Assembly (NCBI GenBank): GCA_030323885.1
Contig: CM059186.1
Location: forward strand, 167,025,417 to 167,089,416
Reading direction: 5' to 3'
DNA from: Branchipolynoe longqiensis
Lineage: Eukaryota > Annelida > Polychaeta > Phyllodocida > Polynoidae
Length of the DNA stretch: 64,000 bases
A program made the position numbers and the translations under genes. The stretch's first letter is position 1. The number at the start of each line of letters is the position of its first letter. The notes under the pieces were generated by a model. It worked only from the letters and a program-made list of their open reading frames with translations. It was not told the DNA's origin and did not search any database. Shown here in pieces: positions 21,565 through 32,570 of the stretch.

Positions 21565-22520
21565 TTTAACCGTCGGGCTAATCCGCCCCCGCCAAAGGCA
21601 AGCCTTCGTGTTAATTTATATAATTATTTCCATGTGAATTTCTCGGGCCGGCCGCGGGCCGCTGCTGCCCCTCGTCCCGTCTGCAGGTAGTCCGTGTCTG
21701 TCGGTGTACTTCTCGGGCTACAGTCGGCTAGCCAGAGTATCGCCTAAATACGGAGATTTGCCTCCGCCCGTAATATGTTTAGTACAAAGCATGTATTGTA
21801 TTGTTTCAACTAACTGGCTAGTCTCCTCGCCGAACGGTGTATTTAATATGTTTAGATGGATCCAGAACTAAGCAGAGGCGCTAGTGTCTCTGCTACTGTC
21901 ACTGATAATCAGCCTACGTTACTGTCTTATTTCAGCCTGAAAGATCGGTACGTTAATGCTATTAATGTCCATTTTAATCTCCCCGCAGATGGGCTAAGTA
22001 GCAGCATAAGGCCTAGTCAGGCTTAAGGCCCTTAATTATATATATATAAAGTATTCCAATGTTAGATTCGACCATAGCGGTTTACTCCATAGAAAACTGG
22101 AGGATAGTAAAGAATGCAAGGAACGTTCCAATCAACTTTTCCAAGAGCTCACGGCTTTGTTTATTCTTAGCCAAACTAACATTCGTGGTAGGACATAGTA
22201 TAGAATATCGTTCGAACCCTTCCCGTAATGTTTAATGTAAAACAACTTTAGAATTTCGATAATATAGACCGAAAACTCGGCTAAAACATCAGAGCGTCAT
22301 AAAGTACGTCTGATCGGTCTGGCCCCGAACGCCCGACCCCCTTTCGTTGCCAGGCGAGACGCTATTCGCGTCTCCTAGCAACGCTTTACGGCCGAAAACC
22401 CCGTCGCCCGTGAATGTTTGGGCATTCGCGGTCTGCCATGGCGAGTAGCCCGTATCTCCAAATACAGGTTAATCGGCGCACGCCCGTGAATGCCACCAGC
22501 TGGCAGTCTCGCCCACTTCA
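21565..22520. mobile_element. Unclassified 956-bp insertion inside SINE B
   Basis: Sits between two parts of one SINE B copy that are contiguous in the family (compare 58930-58945). CTCT flanks both sides (21561-21564 and 22521-22524). It contains a strong hairpin at 22345-22383 (CGTTGCCAGGCGAGACGC, 5-nt loop, GCGTCTCCTAGCAACG) and a TATATATATA patch. There is no long frame and there are no TIRs. A non-autonomous element is likely, class unknown. Confidence 0.5.
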
Positions 22521-22680
22521 CTCTCATACCATGTCTATGTGGTGTGGGAGGTTAAAAATCCCTTGGGTCGGTAAAAGTGTAGGCTCGGGTTTTCTATCGA
22601 CAAACTGTCTAATGGTGAAAACAAATCTATTCAGGCTTATCCATAATAGGCAGTATAAATCTTCAAGAAAAAAAAAAAGT
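22521..22680 (+). mobile_element. SINE family B, tail part
   Basis: Runs from CTCTCATACCATGTCTATGT through GGTTAAAAATCCCTTGGG and GGCAGTATAAATCTTCAAG to an A run (22668-22678). The same order occurs at 58937-59092. The A run marks the 3' end. Confidence 0.78.
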
Positions 22681-22800
22681 GGCGGCACCTGGTTTCCTCC
22701 AAAGTAATATGTCAGAATGATCATACGTTTGATGTCCAATAGCCAATGATATGAAACTCAATGTGCTCTAGAGGTGCCAACAAATAAAACAAGCTTTACT
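22681..22800 (+). mobile_element. Molluscan-type SINE (family D), 3' half
   Basis: GGTTTCCTCCAAAGTAATAT, GATGTCCAATAGCCAATGAT and CAATGTGCTCTAGAGGTG, followed by AAATAAAACAAGCTTTA, closely resemble the 3' end of a SINE that I recall from many molluscan genomes. It completes the 5' half at 21245-21345. Confidence 0.68.
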
Positions 22801-23790
22801 AATAGCCATATACAGTATCGTTCATTATGTAACTATTTAAAAGTTTGTCGCTTAATACTGAAGGCAGCGGTGAGTACAACTATACTTGTTATAGTCACAC
22901 CCAGTGTATTTCATTATGTGATTATCTAACAGTTTGCAGCTTAATATTGCAGTCACTTCAACCAGTATACAGCTAACAGATAGAACCATATAGTTCACCA
23001 CGTGACTATTTCACAGTTTGCAGCTTATTATAGCAGCCACTTCAATCTGTATACAGCTAACAGATACAGCGTGCAGTTCATCATGTGACTGTTTCACAGT
23101 TTGCGACTTATTATAGCAGTCACTTCAATCTGTATACAGCTAACATATAGAACCATATAGTTCACCACGTGACTATTTCACAGTTTGCAGCTTATTATAG
23201 CAGCCACTTCAATCTGTATACAGCTAACAGATACAGCGTGCAGTTCATCATGTGACTGTTTCACAGTTTGCGACTTATTATAGCAGTCACTTCAATATGT
23301 ATACAGCTAACAGATACAACCGTATAGTTCACCACGAGACAATTTCACAGTTTGCAGCTTATTATAGCAGTCACTTCAATCTGTATACATCTAACAGATA
23401 CAGCCGTATTTTTCACCACGTGACTATTTCACAGTTTGAAGCTTATGCTAGTAGTCACTTCAATCTGTATACAGCTAACAGATACAGCCGTATAGGTCAC
23501 CGCGTGACTATTTCACAGTTTGCAGCTTATTATAGCAGCCACTTCAATCTGTATACAGCTAACAGATACAGCCGTTTAGGTCACAAAGTGACTATTTCAC
23601 AGTTTGAAGCTTATGCTAGCAGTCACTTCAATCTGTATACAGCTAACAGATACAGCCGTATAGGTCACCACGTGACTATTTCACAGTTTGCAACATATTA
23701 TAGCAGTCACTTCAATCTGTAGCCACCTAACAGATACAGCGTGCAGTTCATCATGTGACTGTTTCACAGTTTGCAGCTTATTATAGCTGT
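22800..23790. repeat. 84-bp satellite with CACGTGAC
   Basis: About 11-12 units of 83-86 bp. Each contains TTCACCACGTGACTATTTCA, CAGTTTGCAGCTTATTATAG and TGTATACAGCTAACAGATAC. The right part alternates two subtypes (GCAGCTTATTATAG and GAAGCTTATGCTAG). 84 is a multiple of three, so the 156-residue frame at 23252-23722 is a by-product. Confidence 0.92.
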
Positions 23791-23935
23791 CACCTCTGAG
23801 TACCACAGTGCCACGTTTACCTAGTAGTGGCGCCACCTGCACTTCTCTCCACCCCTATATACACACACTCATTGCATTTAAATTGTCTGCCCAGCCCCGG
23901 GAGATGAGGCTCAATCAATTCACACACAGCGGAAC

Positions 23936-24112
23936 GCGGTGTGCGGTGTGCGGTGTGCGGTGTGCGGTGTGCGGTGTGCGGTGTGCGGTGTGCGGTGTGC
24001 GGTGTGCGGTGTGCGGTGTGCGGTGTGCGGCGTGTGGTGTGCGGTGTGCGGCGTGTGGTGTGCGGTGTGCGCTGTGCGGTGTGCGCTGTGCGGTGTGCGC
24101 TGTGCGGTGTGA
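23936..24112. repeat. 7-bp repeat (GTGCGGT)n
   Basis: Regular GTGCGGTGTGCGGT sequence over about 175 bp, with GCGTGTGGT variants on the right. Confidence 0.93.
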
Positions 24113-24295
24113 GGGTGTTTCTGTGTGATTGTACCTCTGACTAAGTGCGACTCTGTGAGGGTGTTTCTGTGTGATTGTACCTCTGACTAAGTGTGACTGT
24201 GAGGGTGTTTCTGTGTGATTGTACCTCTGACTAGGTGTGACTGTGAGGGTGTTTCTGTGTGATTGTACCTCTGACTAAGTGCGACTCTGTGGCTC
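24109..24295. repeat. 44-46-bp tandem repeat, four copies
   Basis: GTGAGGGTGTTTCTGTGTGA begins units at 24109, 24155, 24199 and 24243; each also has TTGTACCTCTGACTAAGTG. Confidence 0.9.
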
Positions 24296-24302
24296 TATGA
24301 TT

Positions 24303-24370
24303 GGATGGTGTGTTGTGTTGTTGTTTTATGTCCTAGCAGCATCTAAGGTGATATCAAGACGGGATTGAGG
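24303..24370 (-). mobile_element. SINE family A tail, antisense fragment
   Basis: TTGTTTTATGTCCTAGCAGC followed by ATCTAAGGTGATATCAAGAC is the reverse complement of the family-A tail. The rest of the element is not recognisable. Confidence 0.6.
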
Positions 24371-24700
24371 GTGATTGCGAGACGATCTATGGCTATACGA
24401 GTACTGGCTGTGATTTTCCGTGACTGCAAGACTTTGTCACTAGACTTGTCTGAGTGACTGCATGATTGTGACCACCAACTGTGTGTGACTGGTTGTGACT
24501 GGATGTGGGCTCTGTGGGTGGCGCTCTGCGCGGGTTCTAGGTCGGAACTAATGAACTCCACACCGGCAGGCGCCAGGGGACGCTGTGAAGGCCGGGGGCT
24601 TGGGGGGGGGGGGGCGCCCCGGTGGGGGCAGGCTGTCACTGGGGGCTGGTGAGACGGGCAGGTGGGCGGGGCCACTGGTAGGCAGTGTGGTGGATCGCAC
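24371..24700. other. Non-genic stretch with G run
   Basis: GTGACTG-rich on the left, then a G run at about 24603-24614. No gene. Confidence 0.4.
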
Positions 24701-25060
24701 GGTTAGGTTAGGCCTGATGGGCAGCCGGCAACATTAGGTGATTGGTGGGCATGGGTTAGATATGGTGGTTATAGGTGATGTGTGAGGGGTACTGGGAGGG
24801 GGTGGGAGATGGTGAGAGGTGGTGGGAGATGATAGGAGGGGTGGGAGGTGGTTGTAGGTGGTGGGAGGTGGGTGGGAGGTGGTGGAAGGTTTTGGAAGGT
24901 GGTGCAAGGTGGTGCAAGGTAATGCGGAGGTGGTGAGTGGTGGGAGGTAGTGTGAGGTGTTGGTGGTATTGGGAGGTATTAGGAGGTGCTTGGAAGTCTT
25001 GGGAGGTGGTGGGAGGTGTTTTAAGGTGGTGGGAGGGGCTGTGTTTTGGTGGATGTTGTT
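24700..25060. repeat. GGTGGGAGGTG degenerate repeat
   Basis: Imperfect GGTGGTGGGAGGTGG and GGAAGGT words without a fixed period. Confidence 0.8.
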
Positions 25061-25107
25061 TTTGAGTTGTTTGGTTTGTTTCCCGTTAGGTTTGTTTACT
25101 GTTGTTA

Positions 25108-25670
25108 TTGTTGGTGACTAGAGGCCGACTACATGCCGACTGCGGGCCGACTGCGGGCCGACTACAGGCCGACTGTGGGTCGACTACATGCCGACTGCGG
25201 CCGACTACAGACCGACTACAAGCCGACTACATGCCAACTACAGGCCGATTACAGGCCGACTACATACCGACTACAGGCCTACCACGGGTCGGCTACAGGC
25301 TGACTGCAGACCGACTACAGACCGACTACATGTCGACTACAGGCCGACTACAGGCCGAATACAGCCCGAAAACAGGCCGACTACAGGCCGAATACTGGCC
25401 AAATACAGGCCGACTACATGCCAAAAACAGGCCGACTACAGGCCAACTACAGGCCGAATACAGGTCGACTAGAGGCCGACTGCAGGCCGACTGCAGGCCG
25501 AAAACAGGCCGACTACAGGCCGACTACAGGCCGAAAACAGGCCGACTACAGGCCGACTACAGGCCGGCTACAGGCCAACTACATGCCCAAAACAAGCCGA
25601 CTACAGGCCGACTACAGGCCGAATACAGGTCGACTACAGGCCGACTGCAGGCCGACTGTAGGCTGATGGT
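25108..25670. repeat. 11-bp minisatellite (GGCCGACTACA)n
   Basis: About 50 copies of GGCCGACTACA with GGCCGACTGCA, GGCCGAATACA and GGCCGAAAACA variants. Frames rich in TTGRLQADYRP are artefacts of this unit. Confidence 0.95.
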
Positions 25671-26899
25671 TGCCATGCTACCTGCACCTGCCAGCGTGTC
25701 CAGGTGGCGCTGACAATTTGTAAACATATACGGATTTTCGGTTAAGAATTATACATTGGCAGAGAGCATTATTAGTCTTGGGCGACGGAGTGGGGACGAT
25801 GTTATATAAACTAAAAGTAATAATATCCCACTCCCATTATGACATGATATAAGCTGTGTGAAATATATGTTCATATATTATGCCTGAGATTAATGAAGAG
25901 ATGTTCCTATATAAGAGGCAGTACATGATTGTTGAAATGTTTCTCTATGCATCCATAAAGAGTGCAATTGGAGAAAAGACCATTTTAACAGAGATCTATT
26001 TTAACTGTATAGCTACCTGCCCCCTTCCTGGACCACAGGGCAGGTACACCAGCCTAATTTGCATATACACACAGGGCACCACCTGCAGCTGGGTTGAGTG
26101 ACAGCCACCCCTACTGGAGGAGGGTGCCACCCACCCTGACTGTGGAGGTGCCTGATTGGCTTGCTGTGGACTGCCCAGTCACCTGCATGCCATTGGCCCT
26201 CTGACCACACTAGCCTCAAGCCTGAGATCATTATTCTAGATTTCTGCTTCATAAATACTGAAGAGAGATCACTCTACTCCTGGCTCTTGAGTGAGACACA
26301 CCTACTCTTGAGCAAGAACCCCAGACACTTTGTCTGATGCTATCAAAATTCATCTATTCCAATTGAGTGTGTACACAGCCATAGGACTCCTGTCCCATGG
26401 GCTCTAGGCCCTGCTTTCTATACAGGCTAAAGTGGTAATGAGATATTGTGTGGCTAGAAGGCAAGGGGTGTGGATGATAGGTCACTGGTAGGTGGACAGG
26501 AGTTGGTGTTATTAAAGCACAACTTCTCCACTGTTTATCTGTGTGACTTGTCTTCATTATTCCTTAGCATTGGTTAATGAGTTGATAGATAAGTGATATG
26601 AAGGGGAGAGTTTCTGTAGTATTATCTGGTGTCCCAAACGTGGACGGGCATTCAGAAATATTATAAATTGTTGACGCTGGTGACACCAGAAGTACCAGGG
26701 TGCAGTCATGGGGCGTCTGGGCATGACGTCGCGTGCATTGATTTGGCATCGACTGGCCATATTTTATGCTGATGCCATCATTGATCCGGGGCAAGGTCAC
26801 TGTCCGTACGCTAAAGCCGCCTGAAGGCGCCCGTAGCCCGGCTCCCCCAGATTCTCCCCGTCCCGTTTTCCCGTTATTTCACACCGGCCTCCTGGCGGG
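25671..26899. other. Non-genic stretch, 1.2 kb
   Basis: Mostly single-copy and AT-richer. It has promoter-like words (TGATTGGC near 26151, ATAAATACTG near 26251), but no paired LTR, domain or splice signal. Nothing can be named. Confidence 0.45.
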
Positions 26900-27370
26900 G
26901 CGGGGCGACACGCCGCAACCAGCAGGCCTCACAACGGGGGGAGCCGGCACACCACAACCAGCAGGCCTCGCGATGGGTGGGCTCGCACAGCGTTACCAGC
27001 AGGCCTCATTACTGGGGGAGCCGGCACAACGTGACTGGCAGGCCTCACGACGGGGGGAGCCGGCATGCGGCGACCAGCAGGCCTCACGATGGGGGTGCGG
27101 GCACATGGCGACCAGCAGGCCTCACGGTGGGGGGGATCGGCACACAGCCACCAGCAGGCCTCACGGTGGGGGAACCGGCACACGGCGACCAGCAGGCCTC
27201 ACGATGGGGGTGCAGGCACATGGCGACCAGCAGGCCTCACGACGGGGGGAGCCGGCACATGGTGACCATCAGGCCTCATGGTGGGGGAGCCGGCACACGG
27301 CGACCAGCAGGCCTCACGACGGGGGGAGCCGGCATGCCGCGACCAGCATGCCTCACGGCGAGGACGGGCT
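26900..27370. repeat. 39-bp minisatellite (CAGCAGGCCTCACGACGGGG)n
   Basis: About 12 units of 38-40 bp built from GACCAGCAGGCCTCACGA and GGGGGAGCCGGCACACGGC. The unit is a multiple of three, so frames on both strands stay open. Confidence 0.93.
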
Positions 27371-27644
27371 CAACTTGTTGAAGACATTCTGCACAAAACA
27401 CCAGCTGCCTCTCCCATATTCTCTCTCTCGGTCTCACGCGCTCAATCCCCCACAATCTCGCGCAATCTTGCGCTGCCTCTCGCGCCACTGGTGACGTGAT
27501 AAGCCAACGCGGGGCGAGCTGACAGAGTCAATGCTTGCGGAGAATTAAAAATTCAAGCAACCTCGGCTTCAGCGATTATTGCGTTTGGTTACTTGAGTGT
27601 TTGTTTGCCCGTCGTAAGCGTCGTCTGTTAAATAAGGCGGGCGG
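27371..27644. other. Non-genic single-copy stretch
   Basis: Ordinary sequence, nothing recognised. Confidence 0.4.
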
Positions 27645-28450
27645 GTTCATGGTTGTGTGTGGGTGTGCGTGTGTGTAGGTGGGTATCTTGGTGTCTGTGT
27701 GGGTTTATGGTTGTGTGTGTAGGTGGGTATGTTGGTGTCTGTATGGGTTTATGGTTGTTTGTGTAGGTGTGCGTGTGTGTAGGTGGGTATGTTGGTGTCT
27801 GTGTGGGTTTATGGTTGTGTGTGTAGGTGTGCGTGTGTGTAGGTGGGTATATTGGTGTCTGTGTGGGTTTATGGTTGTTTGTGTGGGTGTGCGTGTGTGT
27901 AGGTGGGTATGTTGGTGTCTGTGTGGGTTCATGGTTGTGTGTGGGTGTGTGTGTGTAGGTGGGTATGTTGGTGTATATGTGGGTTTATGGTTGTGTGTGC
28001 ATGGGTGTATGTGAGGAGGTTAGCATGTGTGTGCATGTGTGTATGTGGGTATGTTGGTGTCTGTGTGGGTTTATGGTTGTGTGTGTGCTTGTGTGTAGGT
28101 GGGTATGTTAGTGTCTGTGTGGAGTCATGGTTGTATGTGGGTGTGTGCACGTGTGTGTATGTGAGGAGGTTAGTGTGTCCATGTGTGTCTGTAGGTGGGT
28201 ATGTTGATGTCTGTGTGGGGTCATGGTTGTATATGGGTGTGTGCGTGTGTGTATGTGAGGAGGTTAGTATGGGTGTGAGTGTGTGTAGGTGGGTATGTTG
28301 GTGTCTGTGTGAGTGTATCGTTGTGTGTGTGAGTGTGTATGTGTGTATGTGAGGAGGTTAGTGTGTGTGTGTAGGTGGGTATGTTCCTGTCTGTGTGAGT
28401 GTATCGTTGTGTGTGTGGGTTTGCATGTGTGTATCTGAGGAGGTTAGTGT
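27645..28450. repeat. 60-bp GT-rich minisatellite
   Basis: GTAGGTGGGTATGTTGGTGT and CTGTGTGGGTTTATGGTTGT repeat every 60 bp at 27720-27960, then become irregular with GTGAGGAGGTTAGTGTG insertions from 28010 on. Confidence 0.92.
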
Positions 28451-28484
28451 GGGTGTGAGAGGGGACCCAACCCCTGTTCTCTTC

Positions 28485-29025
28485 CTAAAAGCCCGGTCAC
28501 ATACACATTAGTGAACATAGTTGAACATAGTGGAGACTAAAGTAGTTGAATGTGATGATAACGTGATAATAATGTTTGTGGGGCGTGAGTTCTGATTTCA
28601 GCTTTGGACATGTTCGAAAGAGCACTATGTTTGAGACAGACCTAGCCTCCATCTAGCATACTCTAACATACTCTAGCATACTTCTTAATGTACTCTATCA
28701 TACTCTAGGATACTCTAGCGTACCCTGGCGTACTTTGACCCACACAAAACCTTGGCCGTTCTGCGGTGTTCACATCGCCATTAGTGGATGAAGTTGAACA
28801 TAGTTGAACATATTGGAGGGTAACGTAGTTGAACATAGTTGAACATAGTTGAATGTAGTTGGTTGTACCGGTATATGTACCTTAATGTATTTCTCCATAC
28901 CATTATGTGGATCATCAACCAAAACCTGCTGTACTTACCCTATTTGAACGTAGTGACAGCACGTTTCACCCACATTATTCTAACGACGTTCAACTACGTT
29001 CACTAACGTGTGACCGGGGCTTTAC
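28485..29025. mobile_element. MITE with ~40-bp inverted ends and TA duplication
   Basis: The left end AAAAGCCCGGTCACAT and CATTAGTGAACATAGTTGAA pairs with the right end TTCAACTACGTTCACTAACG and TGTGACCGGGGCTTT, flanked by TA on each side. The interior has a second head-like block near 28768-28805 (TTCACATCGCCATTAGTGG then GAAGTTGAACATAGTTGAAC), runs of TACTCTAGCA at 28660-28735 and GTTGAACATA at 28785-28860. No transposase. Confidence 0.8.
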
Positions 29026-29079
29026 CCTGACAGGGGCCGAAATAACTCGCCATAAAACAGCCCTCACAACGCAAGGTGG

Positions 29080-29812
29080 GCGGGGTGTGGGGTGCTGTGG
29101 TGGTGGGTGGTGGTGGGTGGTGTGGCCTGGGTGGTGGATGGGTGGTGGCAGGGTGGTGGCAGCGTGGAGTGGTCGGGTGTTGGTGAGGGTGGGGTGGGGT
29201 GTTGGTGGGGTGTTGGTGGGGTGTTGGTGGGGTGGTGGCGGCGTGGTCGTGGGGTGGTGGCGGTGGGGTGGTGGTGGGGTGGTGGTTGGGTTGTGGTGGG
29301 GTGGAGGTGGGCTGGTGGTGGGGGGTTGGGCGGTGGTAAGGTGGTGGTGGGATGGTGGTGGGGTGGTAGTGGGATGGTGGTGGAGTGGTGGTGGGATGGT
29401 GGTGGGGTGGTGGTGGGGTGGTGGGGTGGTGGGGTGGTTGTTGGGTGGTGGTGGGTGGTGGCGGGGAGGTGGTGGGTTGGTGGTGGAGTGGTAGTGGGGT
29501 GGTGGTGGGGAGGTGGTGGGGTGGTGGGGTGATGGTGGGATGGTGTGGGTGGTGGTGGGGAGGTGGTGGGGTGCTGGGGTGGTGGTAGCGTGGTGGTGGG
29601 GTGGTGGTGGGATGGTCGTGGGGTGGAGGTGGCGTGGTGGTTGGGTGGTGGTGGGGTGGTGGTGGGATGGTGGTGGGGTGGTGGTGGGATGGTGGTGGTG
29701 TGGTGGTGCGATGGTGGTGGGGTGATGCCAGGGTGGTGGTGGGGTGGTGGTGGGATAGTGGTGGGATGGTGGTGGGTTGGTGGTAGGGTGGTGGTCGGGT
29801 GGTCGGTGTGGA
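29080..29812. repeat. GGTGGTGGTGGGG minisatellite (G-rich plus strand)
   Basis: About 730 bp of GGTGGTGGGGTGGTGG with GGGATGG interruptions. The same sequence class recurs at 41400-42330 and 47660-48640. Confidence 0.95.
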
Positions 29813-29940
29813 TATACGGTCCGTGTGAGCCACACAAAGAAGCGAGGATCAATCTTGCTCACGCGTCTGCAAATGGGATTAAATTTGCAGTTTATTCCAG
29901 CAAATTGAGTATGATAACATCGGGCTGTCGGGCCGTCATG

Positions 29941-30200
29941 CCCCCCCCCCCTGCCCCGGCCTGCCCCGCCCCGCCCCGCCTCGACCCGCCCCGCCCCGCC
30001 CCGCCCCGCCCCGCCCCGTCCCGCCCCGCCCCTCCCCGCCCCGCTCCGCCCCGCCCCTCCCGCCCCGCCGCCCCGCCCCCGCCCGCCCCGCCCCGCCCCG
30101 CCCCGCCCCGCCCCGCCCCGCCCCGCCCCGCCCCGCCCCGCCCCGCCCCGCCCCGCCCCGCCCCGCCCCGCCCCGCCCCGCCCCGCCCTCCCCGCCCCGG
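29941..30200. repeat. Pentanucleotide array (CCCCG)n
   Basis: About 50 copies of CCCCG, uninterrupted from about 30078 to 30187. In the minus-strand transcript it reads as GGGGC repeats, with four or more G runs in every 20 bases and therefore strong quadruplex potential. Confidence 0.96.
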
Positions 30201-30239
30201 GATAAGCAGGGCCGTAAATCAGTGCCACAGTAACACGCC

Positions 30240-30790
30240 GCGCCACCACGTGACTCCTCTCAGCGCCCACCTCTCGGCGCCCCCAGGCGGCCACCTCTCA
30301 GCGCCCCCAGGCGGCCACCTCTCAGCCCCCCAGGTGGCCTCCTCTCAGGGTCCACAGGTGGCCACCCTCTCAGCGCCCCCAGGTGGCCACCTCTCAGCAC
30401 CCCCAGTTGGCCACCTCTCAGCGCCCCCAGGCAGCCAGCTCTCAGCCCCCCCCCCCCCCCCCCCAGGTGGCCGCCTCTCAGGGTCCATAGGTGGCCGCCT
30501 CTCAGCGCCCCCAGGTGGCCACCTCTCAGCGCCCCCAGGCGGCCACCTCTCAGCGCCCCCCGGCAGCCCCCTCTCAGCCCCCCCCCCCCCCCCTCCCCCC
30601 AGGTGCCCGCCTCTCAGGGTCCATATGTTGCCGCCTCTCAGCGCCCCCAGGCAGCCACCTCTCAGCGCCCCCAGGCGGCCACCTCTCAGCACCCCCAGGC
30701 AACCGCCTCTCAGCCCCCCACACCACCCACTCGCAGGCGGCCACCTCTCTCTCAGTGACCCGAGGTGGCCACCTCGCAGTGCCCCAAGTT
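30240..30790. repeat. 24-bp minisatellite (GGCCACCTCTCAGCGCCCCC)n
   Basis: About 22 copies of GGCCACCTCTCAGCGCCCCC plus AGGC, interrupted by C runs at 30447-30464 and 30579-30600 and by TCAGGGTCCA variants. Confidence 0.93.
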
Positions 30791-31498
30791 GAATGTGGGC
30801 GGGACCTGTGCACCTGGCGGAGAAAAAGGCCATCTCAGGGTGAATGTTGGCCCAGAATAACTGCACAAAGATAGGCCAGCTTTTTGTGCCGGCACCTGAG
30901 CTGTCATTCCTGCTGCCCCGGGCGGCCGGCCGACCGGCCTGTGCCTACCCCGGCCATCCTGCGCCTACCCCGGCCGGCCTGCGCATGCGCCTGTTCCGGC
31001 CGGCCTGCGCCTGCCCCGCCGACTCCTGTCTAAAATGTCGTTCATCTGCTCGAGCCCGCCGCCCCCGACGTGGCAGGCGGCGCACCCCAAGACGCACCCT
31101 CCCAGCTCTGTAATTGGGCGCCGACCCTGGCGGCACCGACTGGCGCCTCCAGGTGTCTGTCTTAGACGTGGCGACCCCTGGTGTCTGTCTCAGTCGTGGC
31201 GATCCCTGGTTTTTGCCTCACAGACCAATAGTTCCGCCTGCCCGTGTCTCAACTTTCAGTACTGTCCCTACAACTGAATCGTCCTCATTACAAGGTTGCC
31301 ATATTAACCTGCGTGTGCGGCTTCAGGTAGTTTCATTGGTGGAGCCAGCTGCTGTGAAATACGACCCATGTGTTGTCGGCTTTTGTCGTCTTATTTTACC
31401 CCGCCCCCCACCCCCCGCCGAGTGCTTCCAGTCTTACCGAATGTTGCCGACTGTTACCGAGTGTTGCGACTTTTACCGAATGTTGCCGACTGTTACAG
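30791..31498. other. Non-genic stretch with short local repeats
   Basis: CCGGCCGGCCTGCGC words at 30915-31020, GTGGCGACCCCTGGTGTCTG words at 31155-31215, and ACCGAATGTTGCCGACTGTT words at 31436-31498. No gene. Confidence 0.5.
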
Positions 31499-31750
31499 AC
31501 CAATGAGTTATAACATTGATACTTGTAGCTTCCTAGCCTGGAGCTCGGCATTATTAGGATAGGGCAAGGACTGGTTAGCTAAGTGTCCGGATAATGTGAG
31601 TGAGTGGGATATCGTGTCATGGTGCTGACGGCCTCATCTCCCAATCGGGAATCAGTATAACCTTCCCATGAGTGTGCACTGTCACAAGTCGGTAACTGTT
31701 CTCATATGTCCTTATATGTGGCTAGAAGTTAAACCTCCAACAAACAGCAA
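31499..31750 (+). mobile_element. SINE family A, 5'-truncated copy
   Basis: Matches the family from ACCAATGA onwards, with AGGATAGGGCAAGGACTGG and GTGCACTGTCACAAGTCGGT, and ends near AACCTCCAACAAACAGCAAC. The tRNA head is missing. More diverged than the 19919 copy. Confidence 0.75.
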
Positions 31751-32154
31751 CGCTCACGTTGAACACCGGTCTGACAAATAAAAATGTGCACAAACAGATC
31801 CCTACTCCAGTTGGCCGCTAGTGCGAATAGAGCCCGACAGATGGCGCCACCAGTCAGCTTCACTAATGGAAGGCGGTGCACCGGGCGTGAGCATGGCTAT
31901 TTATAGCTTCATTCTGGACAGCGTGGTCTATATATAGGTATATGGCAGAGCGCTGTCAGCCGACACAACATATCCCCTGACGCCGGTCACGTGGTCTCAT
32001 TATCGGCTGGGAAGCCGGCCGTTTTGCAGGTGTAGCAGAGTTGGCAGCCCCATCAACATGAAGTTGTGGTCATCCCCGGGTGGAGGCTGGACACCGCGCG
32101 GTGAATGAGAGCCGTGACGGGAGGCACTCCACCCGGCACGGCGACCACTCAACT
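31751..32154. other. Non-genic single-copy stretch
   Basis: Nothing recognised. Confidence 0.4.
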
Positions 32155-32570
32155 CGCACTCCGCCAATCAGCACTCCACCAACCCGCACTCCACCAAACA
32201 ACACTCTGCCAACCCACACTGCACCAACCCACACTGCACCAACCCACACTGCACCAACTCACACTCCACCAACACACACTCCATCAACCCACACTTCACC
32301 AACCTGCACTCCATCAACCCACACTCCACCAACCCACACTCCATCAACCCACACTTCACCAACCTGCACTCCATCAACCCACACTCCACCAACCCACACT
32401 CCACCAACCCACACTCCACCAACCCACACTCCACCAACACGCACTCCACCAACCCACACTCCACCAACACGCACTCTGCCAACCTGCACTGCACCAACCC
32501 ACACTCCACCAACCGCACTGCACCAACCCGCACTGCACCAACCCACACTCCGCCAACCACCAAATCAGTC
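32155..32570. repeat. 15-bp minisatellite (CACTCCACCAACCCA)n
   Basis: About 28 copies of CACTCCACCAACCCA with CACTGCACC, CTTCACC and CCATCAACC variants. A two-unit variant pair repeats at 32281-32340 and 32341-32400. The frames are artefacts. Confidence 0.95.

Noticed and set aside
25780..26560. LTR-like segment with CCAAT and TATA-like words
   Set aside because: Only composition and short words support it; no paired ends.
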